IMG/VR virus record: IMGVR_UViG_3300042887_005324
Span: 62,001-126,000 of that record
Origin: a virus
Reading direction: 5' to 3' (one strand)
DNA length: 64,000 nucleotides
Shown here: piece after piece, positions 27,314 to 35,245 of the stretch
Layout of the letters: every line of letters starts with the position of its first letter
Position numbering within the stretch: position 1 is the first letter of the stretch
Made by a program: the position numbers and the translations under genes
Notes under the pieces: model-generated
The model's input: only the letters and a program-made list of their open reading frames with translations
Database searches by the model: none
Told to the model about the DNA's origin: nothing

Positions 27314-28081
27314 ATGGGAACAACAAATAAACAAAAACAAACTGGAAGAAAAGAACTCGAAATCGAAGCTCTTGAACTTCTCAAACAAAGAGAACTAAAC
27401 TCTCAGAAAAAAGGTAGACTAACTAAACAAGAGCTTGATTCAAAAAGAATTGAATTAACTCCTAAGCAATTAGAACTATACAAAGGTATTAGACACAACA
27501 CTTTAACTGTTTGTCAAGGACCGGCTGGTTCTTCAAAAACTTTCACAGCTTGTTACACAGCTTTAGCACTTTTAGCTGATAAAAAAGTAGACCAAATTAT
27601 TTTAACTAAGCCAATTCAAGAAAGTGGTGAGAATTTAGGTTTTTTACCTGGAACTAAAGAAGAAAAAGTAGATCCATTTATGAAATCTTATAGTTCTAAC
27701 TTTGAAAAAATAATCGGTAAGCCTACATTTCAATGGATGGTATCAAATAACGAGATAGTAGTTGAGCCATTAGCTTATATGAGAGGTACAACTTACGATA
27801 ACGCAATTATGATTTTAGATGAAGCTCAAAACTGTACTATGACACAACTAATGCTTTGGGTAACAAGATTAGGTAAAGATTCTAAGGCAATAATGATGGG
27901 TGATGTTTCTCAATATGATATTAAGAAAAAAGACTCAAGATTTTTAGAATTTATAAATCTTATTAGTGATGTAGAACAAGTTCATAACTTTAGATTTGGT
28001 GTTGAGGATATAGTAAGAAATAAATTTCTTATTGATATTGTTAACAAGTATGAGAAATGGAAATTTGATAATAATATTTAA
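27314..28081 (+). CDS. phoH: PhoH-like P-loop ATPase
   Basis: A 255-residue PhoH-family protein, common in phages. Walker A is QGPAGSSKTFTA (about residues 72-83), followed by ILTKPIQESGENLGFLPGT and the Walker B MILDEAQNCT. GDVSQYDIKKKDSRFLEF is the conserved C-terminal motif. The first ~55 residues are basic and helical. It is probably an RNA/DNA helicase-like ATPase; the role in phage growth is not settled. It is divergent from the baseplate run. Confidence 0.92.
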   Translation: MGTTNKQKQTGRKELEIEALELLKQRELNSQKKGRLTKQELDSKRIELTPKQLELYKGIRHNTLTVCQGPAGSSKTFTACYTALALLADKKVDQIILTKPIQESGENLGFLPGTKEEKVDPFMKSYSSNFEKIIGKPTFQWMVSNNEIVVEPLAYMRGTTYDNAIMILDEAQNCTMTQLMLWVTRLGKDSKAIMMGDVSQYDIKKKDSRFLEFINLISDVEQVHNFRFGVEDIVRNKFLIDIVNKYEKWKFDNNI

Positions 28082-29059
28082 TTACCAATTATCTTCTTCT
28101 ACTGATTCATTATCTTCTACTGACTCTAAACTACCATTAGCTTGAACTAAAGTGAATTGATAATTAGGTGAATTTATATCATTTCTAAGAAATCCTTTGT
28201 TTAGATCAAAATAAGGAAAGGTGTCTAAGTAAGGATAGTAATTGAAGTTATACTGTTGAAGCTTTATCTTACATTTTATTACTGTTCTTTCATTATCAAC
28301 ATCGAAAAATTGGTGTGATTTGGCTGATTGCTCCCATTTAGTGATATAACCATTTTCTTTTGCCCATTTTTTAAACAAATGAACATCAGAATCAAAAACA
28401 CTGTAGATTCTATCCATTACTTTTATATTAGATAAACCTTTAGATTGGAATCTATCATCAGACGAAATAACACTAACATCATCCCAAAGTAGAGCTCTTG
28501 ATCTAACTTTTTCTTCTCCATTTTGTTTAGTAATCAAACAAAGCATTTTGATTGGATTGTTAGAATACATTTGTAGATAACTTTGTCTTTTGGCGTATCG
28601 CATACAAGAATTCCAAAGTGTGCCAATATAATTTCCATCTGGAGCAAAATAGTTTTCATCTAAATACCACTTCTTAATTTCTTCTCCTTCTACAATTCTG
28701 AATTCTAATTCACTTGTATCAAACCAAGCTTTGTATTTATTTACAAAGTTCTCAATAGCACGGCTATCAATATTGTGTTCTAATATTAGTTTATCTGGAA
28801 TAAGTTTTTGAACAAGTCGGCCAATCTTCATTTGAGCTCTTCCTTTTGCTGTGAAAGGATCTAACTCACCATCTTTTAATTTATTTTCTGGTAAATAAGA
28901 AATTAAATCAGCCTTATCTGTTGGTGCAAGAAAGTCAATGCCTGGTTCGGTATTAATATTTAGCAATATCAAACAAATAATGTTGTGATTCATACTTAAA
29001 AAATCATAGAAACTTTTCTCTACTGTTAAGTTTCGATTTATTCTTACCATGTCTGTCAT
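28082..29059 (-). CDS. Conserved phage protein of unknown function
   Basis: A 325-residue protein. The stretch GTLWNSCMRYAKRQSYLQMYSNNPIKMLCLI (given here in parts: NSCMRY, then NNPIKMLCL) and RALLWDD...MDRIYS (about residues 145-225) resembles hypothetical proteins of T4-like marine phages, but no function is known to me. It ends with an acidic tail. It shares a 20-base divergent gap with the gene at 29080. A second in-frame ATG is at 29050. Confidence 0.72.
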   Translation of the reverse strand: MTDMVRINRNLTVEKSFYDFLSMNHNIICLILLNINTEPGIDFLAPTDKADLISYLPENKLKDGELDPFTAKGRAQMKIGRLVQKLIPDKLILEHNIDSRAIENFVNKYKAWFDTSELEFRIVEGEEIKKWYLDENYFAPDGNYIGTLWNSCMRYAKRQSYLQMYSNNPIKMLCLITKQNGEEKVRSRALLWDDVSVISSDDRFQSKGLSNIKVMDRIYSVFDSDVHLFKKWAKENGYITKWEQSAKSHQFFDVDNERTVIKCKIKLQQYNFNYYPYLDTFPYFDLNKGFLRNDINSPNYQFTLVQANGSLESVEDNESVEEDNW

Positions 29060-29066
29060 AAAAAAT

Positions 29067-29078
29067 TAATATATATTA
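29067..29078. promoter_or_regulatory. Palindromic TAATATATATTA between divergent genes
   Basis: A perfect 12-base palindrome of the AT-rich element, one base from the plus-strand ATG (29080) and seven bases from the minus-strand ATG (29059). The whole intergenic gap is 20 bases, so any promoter here would give leaderless or nearly leaderless transcripts on both strands. Confidence 0.5.
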
Positions 29079-29079
29079 G

Positions 29080-29292
29080 ATGAATTTTATTTTAGAGTTT
29101 AAAAGTTTTTATAAGCCAGGTGATTTAGTATTAATAAAATACTGGTATAACCGTATGGTAACACCAGTGAGAATTGTTGAAAAAAAAGGAAATAAGTTTT
29201 TAATTTCACACGATGTTGAATCTTCTAAAATTAGAAACGCTCCTGATGAATTAATCAAAAACTCTGAAATCATATCTCCGTATAGAAATTAA
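29080..29292 (+). CDS. Small conserved-looking protein of unknown function
   Basis: A 70-residue protein, MNFILEFKSFYKPGDLVLI..., with a beta-rich SH3-like feel (KPGDLVLIKYWYNRMVTPVRIVEKKG in parts: PGDLVLIKYW, TPVRIVEKKG). It overlaps the convergent peptidase gene by four bases. Function unknown. Confidence 0.6.
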   Translation: MNFILEFKSFYKPGDLVLIKYWYNRMVTPVRIVEKKGNKFLISHDVESSKIRNAPDELIKNSEIISPYRN

Positions 29293-30407
29293 GATAAATG
29301 AAAAATAATATCATCATAGAAGGCTTGATCTTTAGGATCATTCATATCTAAGTATTGTTCTTTAATAATCTCAAAGTCTTGAACAGTCAATTTATCATCG
29401 AACAACATCTGTTTTAAAGACTCATAATAAAACTTTGTTTCTCTTTGTGAAAAACTATCAGTAATATCGTTTTCGAGTGTATCTAAATAAATCTTTTGTG
29501 GTTTATTTTTTACAGTTTTCCACTTACTCTTAGGAGTTTCATCATACCAATCATCATAGTCACGAAAGGCTCTTGAAGAAAGCTTTCTACTTGTTCCACT
29601 TCTTGAAGAAAAACGACCAGTTGGATGATAACTATCATAAGTAGAATATTCACTTTTATAATAGTTTTTATATTCTTTATTCTTAGTATCTCTTTCAGTT
29701 GGTAGATTTTCCCAATCAATTTTAACAGAAGCATTACAAAGTTTCACTAAGTGTGCTAAATCTTGATGTTCTTCGTGTGTATGTTCTTTGTAATAACCAA
29801 CAGAGATATTTGTACATTCTGAAATAACACCAGTAAACTCAGCTGAGTCAGTATAAACACCAGTATCGTCTGGTGCCATCATCATACCATTACTATTATA
29901 CTGTTTTGCTAGTTCATTTGCAAATTTATCAGAACAACATCTTTGAGAAGATTGATAAGTAATAATAGAACCAGTACCTCTTCTATCAAAAGAAATCATT
30001 CTATTATAGTTCTTAAACAAATCATCTTTAGAAGCTGCACTTGAACCAATACATCCAACTTCTTCTCCGATGAAAAAACAATAAAGACCTGGAACATTTT
30101 TCTCTATCATATAAAGTAAGACTGTCATACCAGCTTTATCGTCAGCTCCTAAAATACTCTTACCATTTGTTCTGATATAATTTTTATCAAAAACATGAGT
30201 CACATTTACTTGAGCTTTACAAGCAGTATCTAAGTGACAAGTAAAAGCTGTTTTACTTTCGCCAATTTTATAGTAATAGTTTCCGTGTTCGTCTTTGAAA
30301 TATCCTTTTGGTAGAAAAATCTCTAATTCTTCTTCATAACCATAAGGAAAGGTTTTCATCGTAAGTGCCAGAAAAGTTTCTTTAATTTTCATTAGGTTAA
30401 TATTCAT
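29289..30407 (-). CDS. Zinc metallopeptidase of the M20/M42/M28 type
   Basis: About 372 residues. Metal-binding motifs are visible in order: TCHLDTA, GADDKAGM, GEEVGCIGS, and ISFDRRGT, with a final HTHEEHQDL segment. This is the layout of co-catalytic zinc aminopeptidases (tripeptide aminopeptidase/M42-like). The ~110 C-terminal residues are a basic, Ser/Tyr-rich extension not needed for the fold. The TATATTTG promoter at 30414 leaves six bases before the ATG at 30407; the ATG at 30392 is an alternative with a normal leader. An upstream TTG lies inside the promoter and is rejected. Confidence 0.8.
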   Translation of the reverse strand: MNINLMKIKETFLALTMKTFPYGYEEELEIFLPKGYFKDEHGNYYYKIGESKTAFTCHLDTACKAQVNVTHVFDKNYIRTNGKSILGADDKAGMTVLLYMIEKNVPGLYCFFIGEEVGCIGSSAASKDDLFKNYNRMISFDRRGTGSIITYQSSQRCCSDKFANELAKQYNSNGMMMAPDDTGVYTDSAEFTGVISECTNISVGYYKEHTHEEHQDLAHLVKLCNASVKIDWENLPTERDTKNKEYKNYYKSEYSTYDSYHPTGRFSSRSGTSRKLSSRAFRDYDDWYDETPKSKWKTVKNKPQKIYLDTLENDITDSFSQRETKFYYESLKQMLFDDKLTVQDFEIIKEQYLDMNDPKDQAFYDDIIFHLS

Positions 30408-30413
30408 TATATA

Positions 30414-30421
30414 CAAATATA
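30414..30421 (-). promoter_or_regulatory. Bacteroidota-type promoter, -7 box TATATTTG
   Basis: An exact TAnnTTTG match with a TTG about 20 bases upstream. It drives the metallopeptidase gene. Confidence 0.7.
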
Positions 30422-30498
30422 AGGTAAAAATCTGAAATATCCAAATTTGTCAGTATTTATTGGTTTTTTTCAGAAATTCAAATATAAACAAAAAATAT

Positions 30499-31248
30499 TT
30501 ATTTTAATTTAAATTTTAATTTTAATTCTTTTATTAAATGTGGATGAGCCCATTTTTCATCTAAAATATCAACTTCTACGACCTGTTTGTTGGGTATTAG
30601 GTTGTGTTTCAATTGATAATGATCACCTATAGATGTTGGATCAGATGGTTTATTAACTCTAAAAATACTTCCATCTTCAAGTTGAATAAATAAGGTTCCT
30701 TTTTTATACTTAAATTTGTTGCCATTATTATATTCTATTTCAACATCTTCTTTAACTTTCCAGCCTTTTACTTCATATTTTTTGGAATCAGGGTTATTAT
30801 CACTAAATAATTTATCAAGTTTGAAACTTCTATATTCCATTTGATTCATTACATATAATGGTTTTATTCTCCACTCACAAACACTATTCTTAGACAAGTG
30901 ACATTTAAGAGCCGCCTCATTTGCTTGATGTATTGAATGATATATTTTGTGATTCCAATATGTAGTCCATCCATACCATTCACCTTTATTGTCTTTCCAT
31001 CTTACTTCTAAAGTATATCCATAAGGATTTATATCATCAGCGACAGCTTGACATTTAAAATGAATTGATTCTTCTATTGCCCAATTTTTACCATTAACTG
31101 TGTAATAGTGTTTTGGAGTTACTAATTTTTCTGTGGATGTTCCGGTGATCTCTTTGAAAGAGTTGAGATCTGTGTTTGAATGTGTTTGATAACCTGAGTT
31201 GATATCTTGTCTGGTTAAATTGACAAGTTGAGAATTTTGTGAATTAAT
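30499..31248 (-). CDS. Unknown protein whose frame opens ATG-ATG-TAG
   Basis: An open, clearly protein-like frame of about 249 residues, of no family I know. It has aromatic-rich sequence (YGYTLEVRWKDNKGEWYGW, then YWNHKIYHSIHQANEAALKC) and a lysine-rich C-terminus. A TTG at 30897 is the first standard start codon, but the coding-like sequence continues about 350 bases further upstream. There it meets ATT, then TAG, then two in-frame ATGs (31252-31257), with the AT-rich element 18 bases further on. So the natural start appears to be ATG ATG TAG ATT. Options: readthrough of the TAG by a suppressor (see 31294-31374), an ATT start, or a recent inactivating mutation. The left boundary given assumes translation from ATT. 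Confidence 0.6.
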   Translation of the reverse strand: MNSQNSQLVNLTRQDINSGYQTHSNTDLNSFKEITGTSTEKLVTPKHYYTVNGKNWAIEESIHFKCQAVADDINPYGYTLEVRWKDNKGEWYGWTTYWNHKIYHSIHQANEAALKCHLSKNSVCEWRIKPLYVMNQMEYRSFKLDKLFSDNNPDSKKYEVKGWKVKEDVEIEYNNGNKFKYKKGTLFIQLEDGSIFRVNKPSDPTSIGDHYQLKHNLIPNKQVVEVDILDEKWAHPHLIKELKLKFKLK

Positions 31249-31275
31249 CTACATCATATTTTTTATTTTTATTTT

Positions 31276-31288
31276 TATATATTATAAA
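31276..31288 (-). promoter_or_regulatory. AT-rich element upstream of the TAG-interrupted start
   Basis: TTATAATATATAA, 18 bases before the ATG at 31257. It marks that ATG, and not the internal TTG at 30897, as the intended start region. Confidence 0.5.
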
Positions 31289-31293
31289 ATTTG

Positions 31294-31374
31294 TGCTTCC
31301 AGGAGGGCACGATCCCCTTTCCTCTGAGGTTAGAATTCAGATTATCCCCACGGATAATTTAAGGATCTGAAAGC
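31294..31374 (-). tRNA. tRNA-like cloverleaf with CTA in the anticodon position
   Basis: An 81-nt RNA folds as a cloverleaf by hand: acceptor GCTTTCA/TGGAAGC (one G-U pair) with A as discriminator; a long D-region with a 7-bp hairpin ATTATCC/GGATAAT; anticodon stem TCTGA/TCAGA with the loop ATTCTAACC, whose centre reads T-CTA-A; GGAA variable loop; T stem AGGGG/CCTCC with the loop ATCGTGC. CTA would read the UAG stop codon. Departures from a normal tRNA are the long D-region, a 9-nt anticodon loop unless the A-C pair is counted, and T-loop bases A54/T58 where T54/A58 are expected. It lies seven bases downstream of the CAT tRNA on the same strand, so they are probably one transcript. It may also be another structured RNA. 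Confidence 0.4.
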
Positions 31375-31381
31375 AATTTTG

Positions 31382-31454
31382 TGCGCCCTACTGGGATCGA
31401 ACCAGTGACCCGCTGATTATGAGTCAGCCGCTCTAACCTCTGAGCTAAAAGCGC
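31382..31454 (-). tRNA. tRNA with CAT anticodon (elongator Met or Ile2)
   Basis: A canonical 73-nt tRNA: acceptor GCGCTTT/AGGGCGC with two G-T pairs, D-arm AGCTCAGAGGTTAGAGC, anticodon stem GCTGA/TCAGC with loop CTCATAA, T-arm ACTGG-TTCGATC-CCAGT, discriminator A, no encoded CCA. CAT can be elongator Met, or Ile2 if the C is modified to lysidine. Ile2 would suit an AT-rich phage because it reads AUA. The D-arm looks more like tRNA-Ile2, the anticodon region fits either. Confidence 0.93.
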
Positions 31455-31482
31455 TAATTTTTAACAGTTGAGTTTATATTTA

Positions 31483-31490
31483 CAAATATA
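31483..31490 (-). promoter_or_regulatory. Promoter of the tRNA pair, -7 box TATATTTG
   Basis: An exact Bacteroidota -7 box with TTG 19 bases upstream, 28 bases before the first tRNA base. This is the best-formed promoter in the window. Confidence 0.8.
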
Positions 31491-31660
31491 AAAAGAGTTT
31501 GTTAATTAACAAGTTTTTTTTCATATTTTGTTCAAAACAAAGAATTATCTAACCAATATATAAATTAGCTGTTCGTCAATCTTATGTCGAGTGTTCAAAG
31601 TGACACTTTTAAGAGTTTGAAAAGACTCAAAGATATAGGACTAAAATAAAAGGAATAACT
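31491..31660 (+). other. Leader region upstream of the SHOCT gene
   Basis: Non-coding region of about 170 bases. It holds the left arm of a 12-bp inverted repeat (31565-31576), a short GTGT...ACAC hairpin near 31590-31606, and AAAGGAATAACT before the ATG, a rare Shine-Dalgarno-like leader here. Confidence 0.45.
31565..31576. repeat. Left arm of a 12-bp inverted repeat flanking the SHOCT gene
   Basis: TTAGCTGTTCGT, perfectly complementary to 32637-32648 on the other side of the gene. Confidence 0.6.
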
Positions 31661-32626
31661 ATGAAAGTTAAACAAAAAAAAGGCACTAATTTGCCTAGTG
31701 CCTTTATTGTAAATCCAAAAGATAAAGGCAGAAAATCAATCAAAGGAGATAAAATCTATCTCGATAATAATCAAGAATTTGAAATCGAAATCTTTAATCC
31801 TCTAAAAGAATCTGTCTTAGCAGATATTCGTTTGAACGGTAATTCAATTTCAAAGACTGGTCTTGTAATAAAACCAGGTCAACGAGTTTACTTAGATTGT
31901 TTTGTTGATGATAGAAAGAAATTCATATTTCAGACTTATCAAGTTGACGATAATCAAGAATCTATTGATGCTACTGCTGACAATGGCTTATTAGAAGTAT
32001 TTTTCTATAAAGAACAAGCAGTTACTCTCAAAGATTGGAATGATAGATTTCATAAGATCGTGGTTCATGAATACTATCCTGTCTATACAAGATGGTATTC
32101 AAATCCATATTATATCCCGTATTATGGAACAACGCTCACCACTACAAATGTAGTAAATAGTATATACACAACAAATGGTAGTAACACACTTACCGTTGGT
32201 AATTCAAATGTTTCATATTCATCAAACTTTAATGGAAGTTTGACCTCTGGGAGTTTATCATCAAACACTGCTTATTACAATTCACCTGTAGCTGGTTCTT
32301 TTGAAACCGGTAGAGTTGAAAAAGGTGAAAAATCTAATCAGAAATTTGTAGATGTCGATATGGAATTTGAAAAGAACTACATACACCATCTTGTATATCA
32401 AATTCTTCCGAGTTCAAGAAAACCAAAGGATATTAACGATATCTCAAAGTCTAAGAAGATTATGGAGAAACTAAAATCAAATAAGCCACAATTAAATGAT
32501 ATCTTAAAAAGAGAGTCAGAAGATGTAATCGAACTAATTAAAAAACTAGCTGACTTACACTCAGCAGGTATATTAACAGATGAAGAGTTTTCAGATAAAA
32601 AGTCTGAATTACTTAGTAAAATCTAA
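31661..32626 (+). CDS. Protein with C-terminal SHOCT domain
   Basis: A 321-residue protein. The N-terminal ~130 residues are beta-rich and acidic/basic mixed. Residues ~150-210 are low-complexity Asn/Ser/Thr/Tyr (YYIPYYGTTLTTTN and following). The C-terminal ~34 residues (VIELIKKLADLHSAGILTDE then EFSDKK) are a SHOCT motif, a short helical oligomerisation tail seen on many bacterial and phage proteins. No enzymatic motif. The gene has its own leader and terminator, and is bracketed by a 12-bp inverted repeat. A virion or membrane-associated role is possible. Confidence 0.7.
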   Translation: MKVKQKKGTNLPSAFIVNPKDKGRKSIKGDKIYLDNNQEFEIEIFNPLKESVLADIRLNGNSISKTGLVIKPGQRVYLDCFVDDRKKFIFQTYQVDDNQESIDATADNGLLEVFFYKEQAVTLKDWNDRFHKIVVHEYYPVYTRWYSNPYYIPYYGTTLTTTNVVNSIYTTNGSNTLTVGNSNVSYSSNFNGSLTSGSLSSNTAYYNSPVAGSFETGRVEKGEKSNQKFVDVDMEFEKNYIHHLVYQILPSSRKPKDINDISKSKKIMEKLKSNKPQLNDILKRESEDVIELIKKLADLHSAGILTDEEFSDKKSELLSKI

Positions 32627-32636
32627 AGACAATAAA

Positions 32637-32648
32637 ACGAACAGCTAA
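32637..32648. repeat. Right arm of the 12-bp inverted repeat
   Basis: ACGAACAGCTAA, ten bases after the gene stop and just before the terminator. Confidence 0.6.
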
Positions 32649-32650
32649 GA

Positions 32651-32678
32651 AAAGAGACTAAAATAGTCTCTTTTTTTT
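32651..32678 (+). terminator. Rho-independent terminator
   Basis: AAGAGACTA / TAGTCTCTT stem, AAA loop, T-run of eight. It ends the SHOCT transcript. Core AGAGACT recurs in the terminator at 40494. Confidence 0.85.
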
Positions 32679-32689
32679 ATATATACTAT

Positions 32690-33253
32690 ATGATTAAAAA
32701 TTGGTCAAAATTTAATGAATCCACATCTGAAGATTTCACGGAAGAAATGGCTCAAGAAATTCTTTATTTTTTTGGTGAGGACTCACAAGTATCTAAAGAT
32801 GGAGAGTTAAATTTCAATGAGATTTATAAAAAGTACAATTTAGAACATATAGTCTTTTATGAGACTAGTTATGATGAAATGAAGGAATTCACACAATATC
32901 TACTTAATAAATCCAAAGAAGATACAAATCTTAAACAGGAGCTAATTGAATTATATAATAAAATTCGGCAAAAAATGAATATGTTTCCTGAAGTTTATCA
33001 AATTGAAGATATGTATTTGAGTATAATTGAAGAATTAAATTATGATTTCTATTTAAATGTCAATTCAATAAGAAAAGAGATTGAAATTAGACTAACAAGA
33101 TGGAATGAATCAGAATTGAGTGAGTTTATAGAAACTTGTAAAATAGTTGAAGGTACACTCAAAAGATTGGAAAGTGATAAATATAAGACTAAACTAAAAT
33201 CTTGTGAATTACATAGTAGTTATACTCAATTTAAAATTGAATTAAAAGCATGA
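32690..33253 (+). CDS. Unknown protein with capsid-targeting-like N-terminus
   Basis: A 187-residue acidic, helical protein opening MIKNWSKFNES, then charged helices with no motif I recognise. TATATATA lies four bases before the ATG. Its stop overlaps the next start (ATGA), so the two are translationally coupled; they share nearly the same first eight residues. Confidence 0.7.
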   Translation: MIKNWSKFNESTSEDFTEEMAQEILYFFGEDSQVSKDGELNFNEIYKKYNLEHIVFYETSYDEMKEFTQYLLNKSKEDTNLKQELIELYNKIRQKMNMFPEVYQIEDMYLSIIEELNYDFYLNVNSIRKEIEIRLTRWNESELSEFIETCKIVEGTLKRLESDKYKTKLKSCELHSSYTQFKIELKA

Positions 33254-34605
33254 TTAAAAATTGGAAACAATTTAATGAGGAAAGACAATTAGATTTATTT
33301 GCTGGAACTTCATATGAAAAACCAGAGTTAATTCACAATAATCTTTATCCAATTGACGAAGATGATATTCGTGATTATTTAGCTGAAATTGAAGATGAGA
33401 AGTATATAATACAAGTCAATTTTGGATTCCTATCAAAATCAACTGGTGAATATACAGAATTAATTGATACTTATGATGTTAGACCTTGTATATCTGTTAA
33501 CATTATGAAAATGACTATAGATTATAAAGTAATAACTGGTAATGAGGATGTTACATCTTGTTTAACATCTTTTATTAAGAGAATTTCACATAAATTCAAA
33601 GAAATAAAAGTTCGAGATGATGAAGGATATCTGAATATTGAAGATATTAAATTAGAAGGTGGAATATTCCTAAAATCAGAGAGTGGAAATATTGAAGATG
33701 AGATAGAACTAATATCTCCACTGTGTATTCAATTAGTTTGGTTCGAAGATGTTCATTTAACAGATAAAATGATTTTTGATTACTATGGTATTCCAACAGA
33801 CGATTCGATGGAGTTTACCAAGAATGGATCATTACAAATTTCAGTACCTCGTGATAAAATAACAGGATGGCTCTTAAAAGCTTCTAAATATAGAGATATT
33901 TTAGACGATAATGATTATGATCCCTACGAATTTTATGACGAAAGTGATTGGTTTCCAGAACATGATTCTTTTTTCAAGTATGATTTAGAAGAAGAAACTA
34001 TACAAATGTTATTAAGATGTTGTCTTCATAATTTTGATGAATTAAAAAAAGAAGGTTCTAATTTTTTGACAAATTATGAATCTTTAGAAGACTTAATTAA
34101 AAAAACTATCGATGGAAGAACAAAATTGTCATACGACTTTGATAAATTAGGAAAATTCTTAACTGAAGTCAGTGATATGTATGGAGAATTACGAAGAATG
34201 TATGCTGATTATTCTTTACAAACAAAAGCTGATGATGATTACGAAGAAATAATTAGAGCATTTGATAAGATTGTAGAAGATCAATTAGAAACTAAAATTA
34301 TTAAAAAGATTTCTAAACAAGAACCTTTGAAATATAAAACAAAAGACTTGAATAATCAGGAAATTTACAAAGAAACTACTATCGAAAAAACATATTATGT
34401 TCTATCATTTAATTTACAATGGTTGAGTAAAGCTGGTAATTTATTTAATTTAGGAAGTTTAGAACAAGCAATCGATGATTGGTGTTATTACTCTATAGAA
34501 TCAGTTGAACTAAATCCAAATTTTTCTGATTATCCTCATGTTGATGATAAAAAGTTTAATGAAGAAGCAAGAAAAGAGTTGAAAGACGCACTTAATAAAT
34601 TATAA
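33250..34605 (+). CDS. Unknown protein with capsid-targeting-like N-terminus
   Basis: A 451-residue acidic protein opening MIKNWKQFNEERQLD, paralogous at the N-terminus to the gene just upstream. Two short similar segments (QVNFGFLSKSTGEY near residue 58 and SFNLQWLSKAGNLF near residue 400) suggest an internal duplication. No enzyme motif. The 3' end overlaps the convergent NUDIX gene by six bases. Confidence 0.7.
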   Translation: MIKNWKQFNEERQLDLFAGTSYEKPELIHNNLYPIDEDDIRDYLAEIEDEKYIIQVNFGFLSKSTGEYTELIDTYDVRPCISVNIMKMTIDYKVITGNEDVTSCLTSFIKRISHKFKEIKVRDDEGYLNIEDIKLEGGIFLKSESGNIEDEIELISPLCIQLVWFEDVHLTDKMIFDYYGIPTDDSMEFTKNGSLQISVPRDKITGWLLKASKYRDILDDNDYDPYEFYDESDWFPEHDSFFKYDLEEETIQMLLRCCLHNFDELKKEGSNFLTNYESLEDLIKKTIDGRTKLSYDFDKLGKFLTEVSDMYGELRRMYADYSLQTKADDDYEEIIRAFDKIVEDQLETKIIKKISKQEPLKYKTKDLNNQEIYKETTIEKTYYVLSFNLQWLSKAGNLFNLGSLEQAIDDWCYYSIESVELNPNFSDYPHVDDKKFNEEARKELKDALNKL

Positions 34606-35166
34606 ATTCAAATACTCTTTAAACTTAATCAACATTAGTTCAGTCAAAACATCTGAAGTATTAAGAGAATTCAAGTATTTCACATCTACTTTAACAGTCT
34701 GACTTAAACTTTCTGCTCTTGAACCATCCCCTTTTATTACAATTTCATGATAGTCATTTTCTGTTAAAGGTAGAATACAAGGAATTACTCTCATAGAAGT
34801 ATATTTACCTAAATAAAGTGGTTTGTCGAATTCAATTTTATAACTATCTCTTAAAACAAGACCAGCTTCTTCTTGAAGTTCTCTTAGTAATGCAGTTTCT
34901 GGATCTTCTCCGAGTTCAATACCACCACCAACACAAGCTAAATGATAATCAATTCCATCAGAATACTTAAATGAAGGAATATATTCTTGTCTAATTATAA
35001 ACTGATTTAGTTCAATTAAATAAGGAATGCAAACAACAGCGTCTTTACCAGCCAAAACCGACCAATCCTCATATTGAATAAGTTTAATATGATCATCACT
35101 ATATAAAACTTCATCAGATTTAAATAGCTTACTCACTTCAGGTTTTAGATTAGTAAATTTTTTCAT
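34600..35166 (-). CDS. NUDIX hydrolase
   Basis: A 188-residue protein with a NUDIX box around residues 82-104: GGGIELGEDPETALLRELQE then EAGL, matching Gx5Ex7REUxEExGU. Preceding HLACVGGG is typical of ADP-ribose/ADP-sugar pyrophosphatases. It may hydrolyse nucleotide sugars, ADP-ribose or capped RNA; the sequence alone does not say. An AT-rich element sits 17 bases upstream of the ATG. Confidence 0.88.
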   Translation of the reverse strand: MKKFTNLKPEVSKLFKSDEVLYSDDHIKLIQYEDWSVLAGKDAVVCIPYLIELNQFIIRQEYIPSFKYSDGIDYHLACVGGGIELGEDPETALLRELQEEAGLVLRDSYKIEFDKPLYLGKYTSMRVIPCILPLTENDYHEIVIKGDGSRAESLSQTVKVDVKYLNSLNTSDVLTELMLIKFKEYLNL

Positions 35167-35183
35167 TTAAGTAGTATTTTTTA

Positions 35184-35196
35184 TTATATATTAAAA
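35184..35196 (-). promoter_or_regulatory. AT-rich element (TTTTAATATATAA)
   Basis: Seventeen bases upstream of the NUDIX ATG at 35166. A similar TATAAATA-like stretch (35223-35234) precedes the divergent plus gene. Confidence 0.45.
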
Positions 35197-35245
35197 ATGA
35201 TTGAAAAAAATAATATATAGTTTATATAAATAAATAATTAATTAG

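Noticed and set aside
27242-27388. N-terminal extension of the gene at 27026 to 27388
   Set aside because: It would overlap the phoH-like gene, is hydrophobic low-complexity, and the AT-rich element marks the ATG at 27241.
30408-30416. TTG start for the metallopeptidase
   Set aside because: The TTG is part of the promoter box.
31382-31454. Initiator tRNA-fMet for the CAT tRNA
   Set aside because: The first base pair is a normal G-C and the anticodon stem lacks the three G-C pairs of initiators; elongator Met or Ile2 fits better.
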